Shown: positions 37,585 through 46,979, numbered from the stretch's first letter. The stretch is 64,000 nucleotides of DNA from Niabella aurantiaca DSM 17617 (GCF_000374125.1 NZ_KB893625.1:284290-348289); one strand, 5' to 3'. The notes: generated from the sequence alone by a model not told the origin. Translations and numbers: made by a program.

Positions 37585-37965
37585 TTAAGCTTTTTTTGCC
37601 GCTTTTGCAGCAACGGCCATGCGCTTTTCGCGGATACGGGCGCTTTTACCAAAACGCTCTCTTTGATAGAACAGTTTTGCACGGCGCACCTGGCCTACTT
37701 TGTTCAGCACGATGGAGTCGATATTGGGGGATGTAAAAGGGAACAGCCTCTCTACTCCAATACCGTCAGAGATCTTTCTAACAGTGAAAGTAGCAGTGCT
37801 TCCGTTTCCCTGTTTTTTAATTACATCTCCTTTAAAAGACTGGATCCTTTCTTTATTACCCTCGATAATTTTATAATTAACGGTAATGTTGTCGCCGGCT
37901 TTAAAAGCAGGGAAGGTCTTTTTGGGAGTCAGTTGTTCGTGTACAAAATCTATAGCGCTGCTCAT
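37585..37965 (-). CDS. rplS: 50S ribosomal protein L19
   Basis: Basic protein of 126 residues. [52 protein letters not shown] and [20 protein letters not shown] are the standard L19 blocks, located at the 30S-50S interface. The Ala/Lys-rich C-terminal tail is typical of Bacteroidota. It is monocistronic, with its own promoter box and terminator. Confidence 0.96.
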   Translation of the reverse strand: MSSAIDFVHEQLTPKKTFPAFKAGDNITVNYKIIEGNKERIQSFKGDVIKKQGNGSTATFTVRKISDGIGVERLFPFTSPNIDSIVLNKVGQVRRAKLFYQRERFGKSARIREKRMAVAAKAAKKA

Positions 37966-37981
37966 AACTCTGAATTTTTAT

Positions 37982-38013
37982 TCCCGATTTTTTATTATCG
38001 GGATGCAAAGGTA
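37982..38013 (-). promoter_or_regulatory. rplS promoter box and 5' hairpin
   Basis: Minus-strand TACCTTTG at 38006-38013 is a full -7 box match. Immediately after it, TCCCGAT and ATCGGGA (37982-38003) form a 7-bp stem with an 8-base AT-rich loop, placing a hairpin at the very 5' end of the rplS mRNA, about 16 bases before the ATG. Confidence 0.5.
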
Positions 38014-38067
38014 GCAAGGAATTTAATATTTTCCAAAAAAAAGAGCAGATATTGCTGCGTCCGTTTT

Positions 38068-39300
38068 CTACAGGCGCTTCAGCATATCAACTGTTTGGCT
38101 TTCAATAGATTCATTTCTTTTTTTGATGACCCGCCTGCCAAAGAGCAGCACACAGAGGGCCGTAAAGGCGCAAAATGCCATGATGCCGCCCATAGGCACT
38201 GCGGTTTCATTATGGAACAGGCTTACCATCACCGTGCTCAGGGCGCCCACTGCCATCTGGATGCCGCCCAGCAATGCAGAAGCGCTGCCCGCATTCTCAT
38301 GAAAGGGTGCAATGGCCAGGGCAGAGGCATTGGGAAAAGTAAATCCCTGACAGGCCAGGAATATACAGCAGAGCAGGATGCTGCTGTACAGGCCCCACCA
38401 GCCCAGGGCAAAACCGGTCAGCAGTAAAATCCCGGTAAGGGTCTGGAAACCCACCGCTCTTGGCGTTATATATTCGCTGGAATATTTTTTCAGGATCCGG
38501 GCATTGATCTGAGTGGCGGTGACCAGTCCGGCGGCCACGATGGTGAAGATCCAGCCATAGACTTTTTCGCTTACCCCGAAGAGCTCCATAAACACATGGG
38601 GGGAGCCGGCAATATAGGCATAAAGCCCGGCTGCCGTAAAAGACCCCGCAACGGCATAGGTAACAAATTGCCGCTCTTTAAATACCATCCCGAATTTTCC
38701 CAGAATGGCCCGGGGATAAAGGGAATAGTGCGGGTCAGGTGCTTTGGACTCGGGCAGTAAAAAGAGCACCATCGCGAGGATCACCGTTCCGATGATGCCC
38801 AGTACCACAAAGATCGACTGCCAGCCAAATGCGGAAGCAAGGTAGCCGCCTGCCGTTGGGGCAATGATGGGAGATACGCCCACCACCAGCATCAGCAGGG
38901 AAAAGATCTTGGCATTTTCCTTTACATCAAAGAGATCCCTTACAATGGCCCGGGAAGCTACCATGCCCACACAGCCGCCAATGGCCTGTAAAAAACGCAG
39001 GCCGATCAGCATTTCAATGGAGCCGGCGAACACACAGCCAAAGGATGCCAGTATATATAAGGCCATGCCGATATAAAGCGGCCGTTTACGCCCGTATTTG
39101 TCCAGCAGCGGGCCGTATAATAATTGTCCTACGGAAATGCCGATGAAAAAACCAGAGAGGGTCAGGGATACTTTGCTGACGTCTGTGTGCAGGTCTTTTG
39201 CAATGTCCGGGAAACCCGGGAGGTACATGTCGATGGAAAACGGGCCGATCGCTGATAATAGTCCGAGTATTAATAAACGGATAAACCTTTGCTCCTTCAT
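38068..39300 (-). CDS. Bcr/CflA family multidrug efflux MFS transporter
   Basis: Twelve-helix drug/proton antiporter of 410 residues. LLSAIGPFSIDMYLPGFPDIA at the start of helix 1 and YGPLLDKYGRKRPLYIG in the loop between helices 2 and 3 are the drug-antiporter family motifs; RFLQAIGGCVGMVASRAIVRD is the helix 4 motif of the Bcr/CflA group. Relatives expel bicyclomycin, chloramphenicol or sulfonamides, but the substrate cannot be predicted. A closely related paralogue lies at 60855-62129. Confidence 0.9.
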   Translation of the reverse strand: MKEQRFIRLLILGLLSAIGPFSIDMYLPGFPDIAKDLHTDVSKVSLTLSGFFIGISVGQLLYGPLLDKYGRKRPLYIGMALYILASFGCVFAGSIEMLIGLRFLQAIGGCVGMVASRAIVRDLFDVKENAKIFSLLMLVVGVSPIIAPTAGGYLASAFGWQSIFVVLGIIGTVILAMVLFLLPESKAPDPHYSLYPRAILGKFGMVFKERQFVTYAVAGSFTAAGLYAYIAGSPHVFMELFGVSEKVYGWIFTIVAAGLVTATQINARILKKYSSEYITPRAVGFQTLTGILLLTGFALGWWGLYSSILLCCIFLACQGFTFPNASALAIAPFHENAGSASALLGGIQMAVGALSTVMVSLFHNETAVPMGGIMAFCAFTALCVLLFGRRVIKKRNESIESQTVDMLKRL

Positions 39301-39310
39301 AAATCAGGAG

Positions 39311-39318
39311 CAAAGGTA
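39311..39318 (-). promoter_or_regulatory. Bacteroidota -7 box upstream of Bcr/CflA gene
   Basis: Minus-strand TACCTTTG matches TAnnTTTG only 10 bases before the ATG, so the transcript would have a very short leader. Confidence 0.5.
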
Positions 39319-39359
39319 AGGCTAAGGTTATGGAAACGGGAGATTAAATTCATGAGACC

Positions 39360-39738
39360 GGTTTGTTAGAAGCTGTTTAGAAATAAAATTTTGATGCTCC
39401 CTATAAGCGCCATCCGGCGCATCGTTGTCGTTAAAGCCGCGCTTTAGCGCGGCTTTAACGAGGCCGTAATTTCATAAGTGCCATCAGCACGGATCATTAT
39501 GCCCCGAGCCCATGGCTCTCTGTTGCTCTTTTGGACGTGTGAACGGGTTGAAACCCGTTCTTGCCGGATCTTTCGAGGCTATGCCTCTTTTGCTAAAAGG
39601 ATCGCTTGCCCCCGCTTTTTATAGATGACGGCTACAGCAAAGCCCCAAGCAGCGGCGATAAAAAGCGGGTACCTTTTAATGGTTATACGGATCCTCCCGG
39701 ATCGTTTTTAAACGGTTTGTTAGAAACTGTTTAAAAAT
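39360..39738. repeat. non-coding island bounded by 25-bp direct repeats
   Basis: GGTTTGTTAGAAGCTGTTTA (39360-) and GGTTTGTTAGAAACTGTTTA (39714-) begin direct repeats that agree at 22 to 23 of 25 positions. They enclose about 330 bases without a gene. Inside are a perfect 15-bp palindrome (CGTTAAAGCCGCGCT arms, 39429-39460) and a second hairpin (GAACGGGTT/AACCCGTTC, near 39541-39560). The island looks like a small non-autonomous mobile or recombined repeat. Confidence 0.55.
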
Positions 39739-40037
39739 GAGTCTGCAAAAAATAGTAATGCTGACTACTCCCCGCAGATCAGCAGCTATTAAACGATAAA
39801 ACGCTGCCACTAACAACCGGATATATGTAAAAGGGTCTTACGGATTTTACAGCCTTAAAACGATCCAATACAAATCTGTGAAAATCTGTGTCATCAGTGA
39901 GCTTAAAAAACGCAAAAACCGGATTGTTAGATGGAATGGCGCAGACCAATCGCAGAAAAGAGCTCATTAACGGGGATCTGCGAAGAAAATCCGCGAAAAT
40001 AACCGGCTGTTTCGGAAATTTATTTTTAGAAAGCTGC
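39739..40037. other. intergenic region, nothing recognised
   Basis: About 300 bases without a supported gene. CACAGATTTG-like segments (CAAATCTGTGAAAATCTGTG near 39870) are non-coding repeats frequent in Bacteroidota and explain an open frame on the minus strand here. Confidence 0.4.
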
Positions 40038-40640
40038 TTAAAAAACAACGCTAAAACCTACACCAAGTGTGTTCAGCGCTTCCCCGCTAAGGCTGGTGGT
40101 TGCCGCAAAGATTTTTTCCTTTGCGTTATTCGCTGTACGGTTTTGGGTATAGTTCACCGCAAAGATATTGGGCAGCATCAGCTCGATGCGGGCCCAGTCC
40201 AGAACGCTGTATGACAGCCCGGGGGTAAAGCTTAGCCCCGCTGCATCCTGCGTATATTTAATATTATTATCCAGGTTTACCTGGTCGTTGGAACGGGCAT
40301 AGCCCAGTGCAGATTCCCCGAAGAGCTGGAAGGCATTGCTCAATGGTTTATATAAACGGTTAAACACCCCCACGGAGAAGCCGGAGTTTCCCGACGTGGC
40401 AGTATAGGTTTGATCGCCGAAGAGGTAACCGCCCTGCACCCCCCAGAGAACGTTTGGTACAAACGCATGACCGATCTTCAGCTGCGCGGCTCCCGATTTT
40501 GTATCGTTGCCGGCGCTGTACTGGTTGTTATTAAAATAAAAGCCTCCCCCGATGAGGGTTGATCCCTTGCCGGTTTGGGCATTGCTGTTTATAAAGGCGC
40601 AAAGAACAAGTGCAATGGTTATAAATATTTCTTTTTTCAT
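40038..40640 (-). CDS. outer-membrane beta-barrel protein
   Basis: Exported protein of 200 residues with a signal peptide (KKEIFITIALVLCAFINSNA) and alternating beta-strand pattern. It starts with KGSTLIGGGFYFNN and ends with an aromatic residue (VGFSVVF), as expected of a small barrel inserted by the BAM complex. It is paralogous to the next gene upstream (KGSTLIGGNISF, LFGESSLMYAH, SYQILDWAQLELSLPD). The role is unknown. Confidence 0.8.
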   Translation of the reverse strand: MKKEIFITIALVLCAFINSNAQTGKGSTLIGGGFYFNNNQYSAGNDTKSGAAQLKIGHAFVPNVLWGVQGGYLFGDQTYTATSGNSGFSVGVFNRLYKPLSNAFQLFGESALGYARSNDQVNLDNNIKYTQDAAGLSFTPGLSYSVLDWARIELMLPNIFAVNYTQNRTANNAKEKIFAATTSLSGEALNTLGVGFSVVF

Positions 40641-40714
40641 GATGGAATTTTAGATAGTGGAGCACAAGGGTAGCATGTGCCTGAAGAATGGGTAGCTATT
40701 GATGAAAATTGGGG

Positions 40715-41329
40715 TCAGAAGAGGAGCGTGAAGCCAAGCCCCAGCAGGTCGGCGGTACTTCCTTTCAAACTGGTGCTTACTGCAAAGCTGTTGTTTTTAG
40801 GTTGCGTGTCTCCCCAAACGGGCCGGGCCCTTATATAGCTGGCAGAGAGGATGTCGGGAAGCGACAATTCCAGCTGCGCCCAATCGAGGATCTGGTAAGA
40901 AATGCCGGGAGCAAACCCAAGCCCTACCTGGTCTATAGTAGCTTTTCGATCGTCGTAAGGCAGTGTGGATCTTGTATGCGCATACATCAACGAGGATTCA
41001 CCAAAAAGGTTAAAGCCTTTACCTAAGGGTTTGTACAGCCGGTTAAAAATACCTCCGCCATAGAGGGAACCATGCGTACGGGGAACGCTGGAAGATGACC
41101 GGGTGACGGAATGGCTGAAAATGCCGAAGATGCCCCATACGACGTTCTCAGAAAATGCCCGGCCTGCTTTTATAACAGCCGTCCCTCCACCTGTTTTACC
41201 GGTGGTGTCATTGTTTTTGCTGGTGAACGAAATGTTTCCTCCAATAAGTGTGGATCCTTTTTCTACCTGGGCTGTTGCATAAAAATGACCACCGAGCATC
41301 AGGGCCATCATGAGCAGTCTTGTCTTCAT
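40715..41329 (-). CDS. outer-membrane beta-barrel protein, paralogue
   Basis: Exported protein of 204 residues, clearly homologous to its neighbour over the whole length: shared KGSTLIGG start after the signal peptide, NRLYKPLGKGFNLFGESSLMYA, QVGLGFAPGISYQILDWAQLEL and a C-terminal phenylalanine (GLGFTLLF). The two genes are 74 bases apart in the same direction, which indicates tandem duplication. Confidence 0.8.
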   Translation of the reverse strand: MKTRLLMMALMLGGHFYATAQVEKGSTLIGGNISFTSKNNDTTGKTGGGTAVIKAGRAFSENVVWGIFGIFSHSVTRSSSSVPRTHGSLYGGGIFNRLYKPLGKGFNLFGESSLMYAHTRSTLPYDDRKATIDQVGLGFAPGISYQILDWAQLELSLPDILSASYIRARPVWGDTQPKNNSFAVSTSLKGSTADLLGLGFTLLF

Positions 41330-41484
41330 AATTCAGTTTTTAAAAGGTTAATGTCAATTTTTTATAAGGCTCCGAAAATACGCAGGGCCATTCAATTTAA
41401 AAACCGGTTTAACGATTGTTTATTACAATAAATTGTCAAAAGAAACATAAGCAGGCCATGATCAGCGGCACTGTTGTTAGCCGA

Positions 41485-41519
41485 TAAAAAAAGAAGACTT
41501 CCCGTAAGGGAGGTCTTCT
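41485..41519 (-). terminator. terminator after rny
   Basis: AGAAGACTTCCC and GGGAGGTCTTCT form a 12-bp stem with one mismatch and loop GTAA. On the minus strand it is followed by a T-run. It is 22 bases past the rny stop. Confidence 0.8.
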
Positions 41520-41541
41520 ATAATCATTATTTCAGTTACGG

Positions 41542-43101
41542 TTACCGTGCTACGTTCACCGCTCTTTTTTCGCGGATCACGGTTACTTTGATCTGGCCGG
41601 GGAAGGTCATTTCCGTCTGTATCTTTTGAGCGATCTCAAAAGAAAGCTTATCGCTGTCCTGGTCGCTTACTTTGTCCGATTCAACAATAACGCGCAGCTC
41701 ACGGCCCGCCTGGATGGCATAGGCCTTTTCTACACCCGGATAGCTGGTGGCCAGGTTTTCCAGGTCTTTGATCCGTTGCAGGTATTGCTGCATGATCTCC
41801 CGGCGTGCGCCCGGGCGTGCACCGCTGATGGCATCGCAGGCCTGTACAATGGGCGAGATCACATATTGCATTTCTGTTTCATCGTGGTGCGCGGCAATGG
41901 CATTGACCACGGCAGGGTTCTCGCCATATTTTTCCGCCAGTTTTGCCCCCAGCAATGCGTGGCTCAGTTCCGATTCTTCATCGGGTACTTTACCAATATC
42001 GTGCAGCAGGCCGGCGCGCTTTGCCAGCTTGGGATTAAGCCCCAGCTCCGAAGCCATGATGGCACAAAGGTTGGCCGTTTCCCGGCTGTGCATCAGCAGG
42101 TTTTGCCCGTAAGAAGAGCGGTAGCGCATACGGCCCACCATTCTTACCAGCTCCTTATGCAGACCGTGGATCCCCAGGTCGATCACCGTACGTTCACCGA
42201 TTTCCATCACCTGCTCTTCGATCTGTTTGCGGGTTTTTTCCACTACTTCCTCAATGCGGGCCGGGTGGATCCGTCCGTCCGTAACCAGGCGCTGTAAGCT
42301 CAGCCGGGCAATTTCGCGCCGCAGCGGGTCAAAGCAGGAGAGGAGGATGGCCTCCGGAGTATCGTCTACTATAAGATCCACGCCCGTAGCGGCTTCCAGG
42401 GCGCGGATATTGCGGCCTTCGCGACCGATGATCTGGCCTTTTACTTCATCGCTTTCCAGGTTAAAAACGGTAATCGAGTTTTCAATGGCCTGCTCGGCAG
42501 CCGTACGCTGGATGGTTTGTATAATGATCTTGCGTGCTTCTTTGTTGGCTTTTTGTTTGGCCTCATCAATGATCTCCTGCTGCAGACCGATGGCCTGGGT
42601 CTGGGCCTCGTTCTTAAGGCTTTCTACCAGCTGGCTTTTGGCTTCTTCGGCAGAGAGGCCGGCAATTTTTTCCAGGCGGCGGATATGCTCTTCCTGGTGT
42701 TTTTCCAGCTCGGTCCGCTTTTTGTTCACCAGTTCAATCTGGCGGTTCAGGTTTTCCTTGATGGCGTCGTTTTCCTTGATCTGCTTTTCCGCATTGGACT
42801 CTTTCTGGTTCAGCGATTGTTCTTTTTGTTTGATGCGGTTCTCCGTTTCGGTCAGTTTCCGGTTACGGTCGTTCACCTCTTTTTCGTGCGTGGCTTTTAG
42901 CGAAACAAAACGTTCTTTGGCTTCCAGCTCTTTTTCCTTCCGGATGGTCTCTGCTTTTAGTCCGGCTTCTTTAAGTATGGTATCTGCTTTTAATTCCGCT
43001 TCTTCAATTTTTTGTCTTGTATTTTTAGCAAAGATCAATTTACCTAAGAGAACGCCCAATACCAGGCCGCCCACGATTAAACCAATTATTAAGGGATCCA
43101 T
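41542..43101 (-). CDS. rny: ribonuclease Y
   Basis: Membrane-anchored endoribonuclease of 519 residues that starts mRNA decay. One N-terminal helix ([21 protein letters not shown]) is followed by a long coiled coil (to about residue 200). Then come the KH domain ([20 protein letters not shown]), the HD domain with metal ligands ([29 protein letters not shown]) and a conserved C-terminal region ([17 protein letters not shown]). The length fits the family exactly. It is divergent from map. Confidence 0.95.
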   Translation of the reverse strand: MDPLIIGLIVGGLVLGVLLGKLIFAKNTRQKIEEAELKADTILKEAGLKAETIRKEKELEAKERFVSLKATHEKEVNDRNRKLTETENRIKQKEQSLNQKESNAEKQIKENDAIKENLNRQIELVNKKRTELEKHQEEHIRRLEKIAGLSAEEAKSQLVESLKNEAQTQAIGLQQEIIDEAKQKANKEARKIIIQTIQRTAAEQAIENSITVFNLESDEVKGQIIGREGRNIRALEAATGVDLIVDDTPEAILLSCFDPLRREIARLSLQRLVTDGRIHPARIEEVVEKTRKQIEEQVMEIGERTVIDLGIHGLHKELVRMVGRMRYRSSYGQNLLMHSRETANLCAIMASELGLNPKLAKRAGLLHDIGKVPDEESELSHALLGAKLAEKYGENPAVVNAIAAHHDETEMQYVISPIVQACDAISGARPGARREIMQQYLQRIKDLENLATSYPGVEKAYAIQAGRELRVIVESDKVSDQDSDKLSFEIAQKIQTEMTFPGQIKVTVIREKRAVNVAR

Positions 43102-43401
43102 TAATGTTCATTTTTTGTTTTTCTTTTCAGAAAAGATTCTATAATTCGTTAAACTTCAGTGCCCTACGGATCGTTTCATTTATCCGGAAAGGCGTAGCGG
43201 CGAAGATACAAAAGCGGGAGCAAAAAAATACACCTTTAGATAAACTAAATTATGTGCTTAAAAATGAGTGTATTAGCGGTTGTGTGTTCCCGGTATCCGT
43301 TGGGGCATTTGCAGGATGGCGGATCCGGCCGGGTATATAAGGAAGAGGGAGGCCGGCGCAGTTTTCCCCCGGCCCCTGTACTGCCTGCAAAAAATAAGCG
43401 G

Positions 43402-43409
43402 TAAATTTG
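43402..43409 (+). promoter_or_regulatory. Bacteroidota -7 box upstream of map
   Basis: TAAATTTG matches TAnnTTTG and lies 42 bases before the map ATG. The rest of the 349-base rny-map gap (43102-43450) shows no gene. Confidence 0.55.
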
Positions 43410-43450
43410 CAACCGTAAAACGGCCCCGGCGGGCGCAAAAAAAAGCGACT

Positions 43451-44215
43451 ATGTCCATAACAAAAGAATCCGAGCTTACCGGTATGCAGCAGGCCGGCAA
43501 AGCCGTTGCCCATACATTAAAACAAATGATGGATCATGCCCGCCCCGGCATGAGCACCAAAGCGCTGGACGATTACGGGGCAGCCATCCTGGCCGGTTTG
43601 GGCGCCCGGCCCGCGCCGCGGCTCACCTATGGGTTCCCCGGCTGTGCCTGCATCAGCGTTAATAACGAGTTTTGCCACGGCATCCCTTCCCACAAGCGCA
43701 TCTTAAAAGAAGGCGACCTGGTAAATATTGATGTGTCTGCGGAGCTGAACGGCTTTTGGGCAGACAATGGCGCTTCCTTTCTCCTCGGGAACGACATCCA
43801 TCAGCATCAGCAGCTGGTAGCCGCCTCCAAAGCCATATTAAAGCAGGCCATCAGCCACATTAAAGGCGGTGTAAAAATTGCAGACATCGGCCACCTGATG
43901 GAAACGGAAGCCAAAAAGAGCGGCTTTAGGGTCATCAAAAACCTGGGCGGGCACGGCATCGGCCGCAGCCTGCACGAGCAGCCGGAGGCATTGCTGAACT
44001 ACCGGGACCGGTTTGATCAGCGGCGGTTTAAAAAGAACTCCGTGGTAGCCATCGAAACCTTTATATCCACCAGCTCCACCTATGCCACCGAGCTCAGCGA
44101 TGGCTGGACGCTGGTGGGCAACAAGGGCGGCTATATGGCCCAGCACGAGCATACCATTATGGTAACCGGCGGCAAGCCCGTCATCCTAACGGAAATGAAC
44201 GGCATCTTTAATTAA
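43451..44215 (+). CDS. map: type I methionine aminopeptidase
   Basis: Protein of 254 residues that removes initiator methionine. The five metal ligands are visible in order: Asp in LVNIDVSAEL, Asp in FWADNGASF, His in GGHGIGRSLHEQP, Glu in VVAIETFIS and Glu in YMAQHEHTIMVT. The start at 43451 matches the family; the frame extends upstream, but those residues look untranslated and cross the promoter box. It is the last core gene before the accessory array. Confidence 0.93.
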   Translation: MSITKESELTGMQQAGKAVAHTLKQMMDHARPGMSTKALDDYGAAILAGLGARPAPRLTYGFPGCACISVNNEFCHGIPSHKRILKEGDLVNIDVSAELNGFWADNGASFLLGNDIHQHQQLVAASKAILKQAISHIKGGVKIADIGHLMETEAKKSGFRVIKNLGGHGIGRSLHEQPEALLNYRDRFDQRRFKKNSVVAIETFISTSSTYATELSDGWTLVGNKGGYMAQHEHTIMVTGGKPVILTEMNGIFN

Positions 44216-44259
44216 CACCGGTATCGCTTCACGCTTCATTAATCAACTGTGTTTTTTTA

Positions 44260-44352
44260 TTAGCCTGGCTGCAGTGCCAGTGGCAGCGGTATCCCGCTGA
44301 AAGCGGGACCACTCACTTGTGCTGTGGTACATGGGGCAGCTGTTTAGCGGCT
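44260..44352 (+). repeat. intergenic module R2, copy 1
   Basis: Begins TTAGCCTGGCTGCAGTGCCA and contains a small hairpin (TCCCGCTGAAAGCGGGA) followed by CACTCACTTGTGCTG and CTGTTTAGCG. The same order is found at 45464, 48171 and 51431. No gene is seen between 44216 and 44856; the open frames here are GC-rich readings of repeat DNA. Confidence 0.7.
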
Positions 44353-44527
44353 GTCTGCCGTGGCGGATCGCTGCGGCGGCGCCATGCAGGGCAGCAGGCT
44401 GTTTATGGAGCGCCAGGTGTGGCCGGTGCGTTGTCCTTAGCTTCATTGCGGATGGTGTGCCCAGCTCCGGCCCTGTATTGGTGGTACGGGAGTTTTCAGA
44501 CCCCCGTGGTTACAGCGTTCAACAATG

Positions 44528-44565
44528 CAGTAGACTTTGTAACAATTTTGTTACAAAGTCTACTG
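44528..44565. repeat. perfect 38-bp palindrome
   Basis: CAGTAGACTTTGTAACAA and its exact complement form an 18-bp stem with a 2-base loop. It has no T-run on either side, so a simple terminator is unlikely; a protein-binding or cruciform site is possible. TTTGTAAC recurs at about 44591-44600. Confidence 0.75.
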
Positions 44566-44682
44566 TTGCAAAATGTTTTATAACAAAAACTTTTGTAACC
44601 AGTGTAATTACGTCCCCAGGCCCGCTTGTTAAATGCCTTTGTTAAGGAATATATAAACCACCAGGATGCTTGTTCATAAATT

Positions 44683-44790
44683 GCAAAAAATAAGTATATT
44701 AGCCAAACAACCGGTTGAAAGAGTGAAACTGCTGTAGCCCGGGAGCCAGAACGGTTGCGGAAGACCAAAGATTTTTAACCAGGAAAGCGA
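44683..44790 (+). repeat. intergenic module R3, copy 1 (pre-gene)
   Basis: Contains TGCAAAAAATAAGTATATTA, then AGCCAAACAACC, GTGAAACTGCTGTAGC, AGCCAGAACGGTTGCGGAA and a TTTTTAACCA end. It lies directly upstream of the YD-like gene at 44857 and is matched block by block by 51770-51885. Confidence 0.7.
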
Positions 44791-44856
44791 TTGCATCATC
44801 CTGTTACAGCAACAACAAACCAGTAAATCCTTAATCACTACTATAAATCCGCAGTT

Positions 44857-45387
44857 ATGAGATATTTATTAATGGCGATCATCCCATTTTTAGCAGTCCA
44901 TGCCGTTGCTCAGACGGAAACGGTGAAAATTTTCAGGAAAACGGAATATAGCAATGGCAACTTCTACCGGCAGCGCTACGACACCATAAAAGTAACCCAG
45001 GAGCCGGTTGACATTTATTTTTTTAGAAAACACTTCAACTTTCCCTATTACCTGCCCGGTAAGTTTACAGACGAAGCGCTTAAAAACAGGACCATATCCG
45101 TTTGGCGAAATCCAAATGGCAAAAAGGAGGATAAAGGTAATTGGGAAAACACGTACACCTACGACCATCTGGGACGTGTCACCAAATATACCTATTCAGG
45201 TTGCTTCTTATGTTCAAGCTTCCCTTACAGCTACAGCGTAACCTACAATGCAAAGGGACAGGTTGAACAACTTAACGAAACAATTAATAGTATAGATAGC
45301 TTCAGGTTCTACTATAACAACCAAGGAGATATTGTAAAACTTGAAAAATACGTATTGGGCAAATTACAGACGGAATTGGTAAACTGA
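44857..45387 (+). CDS. secreted YD-repeat-like protein
   Basis: Protein of 176 residues with a signal peptide (MRYLLMAIIPFLAVHAVAQ). The second half carries YD/RHS-like repeats: YTYDHLGRVTKYTYSG, YSVTYNAKGQVEQLN and FRFYYNNQGDIVKLEKY. Such repeats form beta-sheet shells in large Rhs toxins, but here only three or so units follow a short N-terminal part, so this is a small stand-alone secreted protein. It shares this style with the next gene and is more AT-rich than the core genes. The function is unknown; repeat modules flank it on both sides. Confidence 0.65.
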   Translation: MRYLLMAIIPFLAVHAVAQTETVKIFRKTEYSNGNFYRQRYDTIKVTQEPVDIYFFRKHFNFPYYLPGKFTDEALKNRTISVWRNPNGKKEDKGNWENTYTYDHLGRVTKYTYSGCFLCSSFPYSYSVTYNAKGQVEQLNETINSIDSFRFYYNNQGDIVKLEKYVLGKLQTELVN

Positions 45388-45463
45388 CATACAGTGGCAG
45401 GGGAAATAGTTGCTCCCGGCAGCAATCAGCATCTTTATACAGATAATTAAAATAATTTTTATG

Positions 45464-45549
45464 GCCCCGGCGGCAGCGGTACTGAGCCTGTCCCGCTGAA
45501 AGCGGGATCGCACTCTTGTGCTGCAGTGCAGGTGGCATCTGCTTGTTTG
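45464..45549 (+). repeat. intergenic module R2, copy 2
   Basis: GGCGGCAGCGGTACTGAGCC is followed by the TCCCGCTGAAAGCGGGA hairpin, GCACTCTTGTGCTGCAGTGC and GTGGC. It is related to the copies at 44260, 48171 and 51431 and lies right after the first YD-like gene. Confidence 0.65.
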
Positions 45550-45670
45550 TTGTTGGGACAAGGATGACTGGTGATACGCCGGAGTGTCATCGGCATAGCC
45601 CGTAGGCGCACCCGACCATCCTGCAAAATCCTCCGGTTCCCACCAATGCAGCGCGTGCATCGCCATCTCC

Positions 45671-45790
45671 AAAGGGCCACCGGCCGGCAGATCACTATAA
45701 CACCGGAATTTATTCCGGAAGCCCAAACCGGCTATGGAGCGGGGGAGTGCCATCGGCACGGCCCATAGAGGAACCGACATGTCCGCGGGA
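45671..45790 (+). repeat. intergenic module R1, copy 1
   Basis: Core ACCGGAATTTATTCCGGAAG (an inverted repeat), then AAACCGGCTATGGAGCGGGG, GAGTGCCATCGGCACGGCCC and ATAG. Copies at 46772, 48285 and 50140. The 510-base gap 45388-45897 holds R2, R1 and a pre-gene TACATTAGC element near 45855 and no gene. Confidence 0.75.
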
Positions 45791-45897
45791 TCTTCATGTT
45801 CCATCAACGCTGTATATGCACCACCTGCAAACAGAATTTTAAAAAACTGCAAAAAATGAATACATTAGCAGCAACAATAACCATTTAAAACAACTGT

Positions 45898-46686
45898 ATG
45901 AGACGTGTGCTGGCAATAATACTTTTATTCTTTAGTATATCTTCTATAAACGCTCAGAACTGTCTTACACCTGCTTATTACGGTTTCACAGGTGTTGACT
46001 TTAATCCGGAATGGATAAAGAAAAACAGCATAATCAAGATCATTGAAAGGGAATACATTGATGATGATACTACAAAACTTGGACTAGTCAATTATCTGTA
46101 CTTTGATTCCCTGGGGTATATCAGCAAAGAAATAAGTGGCCTCCGAGACCCTAAAACAAATCTGCCTTCAGAAGCCGACTATTTTTCTATAAGATACTAC
46201 ACGTATGAAGTGAAAAATGGCTTTTTATATCAATTGGAAACAATTGTAAGAAAATATGGTGAAAAAGGGTTGCTCGAAAAACAAGACACACTTCCGCTTT
46301 CAGTATCCATGATATACAATCCTCAACGGCTTAAAGAACGATTTGAGAATAAAAAGCTTGTGGCAACCTATACCTATAATGCAGATCGCTGCCTCTCTAA
46401 AATAGAAGAACCGGGTATACAAACGATCACCTTTACGTATAAAGAGGGTAAAATGTACTCAATAAAAAACACAATGTCTAAAGAGTATTTACAATTTTAT
46501 GCAAACGCAAATAGGGAAAGAGAATTGGTTTATAATTCTTATGGTCAGATTGAGGGAACGAGCAGTACTGACGGGTTTTCTCATAAACTTTATTATAACC
46601 ATTTGGGTGAAATGATCAAACAGGAAGATTTTTCGAAAGGCAAGTACTCTGGTAAATACACGTTCGAGTATATCAGGAAAAAATAA
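45898..46686 (+). CDS. secreted YD-repeat-like protein
   Basis: Protein of 262 residues with a signal peptide (MRRVLAIILLFFSISSINAQ). Repeats with Tyr-rich strands and Gly-Tyr turns are spread through it: YLYFDSLGYISKEISG, YTYNADRCLSKIEEPG, ELVYNSYGQIEGTS and YYNHLGEMIKQEDF. It is a diverged relative of the preceding gene, fits no named family with certainty, and could be an extracellular binding protein. It is AT-rich and flanked by repeat modules, consistent with a transferred cassette. Confidence 0.65.
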   Translation: MRRVLAIILLFFSISSINAQNCLTPAYYGFTGVDFNPEWIKKNSIIKIIEREYIDDDTTKLGLVNYLYFDSLGYISKEISGLRDPKTNLPSEADYFSIRYYTYEVKNGFLYQLETIVRKYGEKGLLEKQDTLPLSVSMIYNPQRLKERFENKKLVATYTYNADRCLSKIEEPGIQTITFTYKEGKMYSIKNTMSKEYLQFYANANRERELVYNSYGQIEGTSSTDGFSHKLYYNHLGEMIKQEDFSKGKYSGKYTFEYIRKK

Positions 46687-46771
46687 TTGGCAAAGCAACT
46701 GGTATTAAAGCGTTACCAAATGAAACACCAGGTGCATCAGCACCGGCGCAGTGTTATAAGATACCCACCCG

Positions 46772-46965
46772 TCCTGCCAATGCAGCACCTACACCCTCCC
46801 CCCAAAAAAAGGGGCACCGGCCCGGCAGATCACTATAACACCGGAATTTATTCCGGAGGCTAAAACCGGCTACGGAGCGGGGGAGTGCCAAAGGCACGGC
46901 CCATAGCATCGCCCTCATCTCCCCCGTCCCACCAATGCAAGTATATACACCACCACCCACCGTAT
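46772..46965 (+). repeat. intergenic module R1, copy 2
   Basis: Contains ACACCGGAATTTATTCCGGA, AACCGGCTACGGAGCGGGGG and AGTGCCAAAGGCACGGCCCA, then CCCACCAATGCAAGTATATA. It is nearly identical to copies 1 and 4 over about 70 bases. The 536-base gap 46687-47222 holds this module, then R4 and R3. Confidence 0.75.
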
Positions 46966-46979
46966 TTGCAAAGCAATAC

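Noticed and set aside
39779..40048. 89-residue open frame on the minus strand
   Set aside because: It is made of a known type of non-coding CACAGATTTG-like repeat and has no protein features.
42227..43144. 305-residue Ser/Arg/Phe-rich frame antisense to rny
   Set aside because: Composition is that of antisense to a coiled coil; no start signal or domain.
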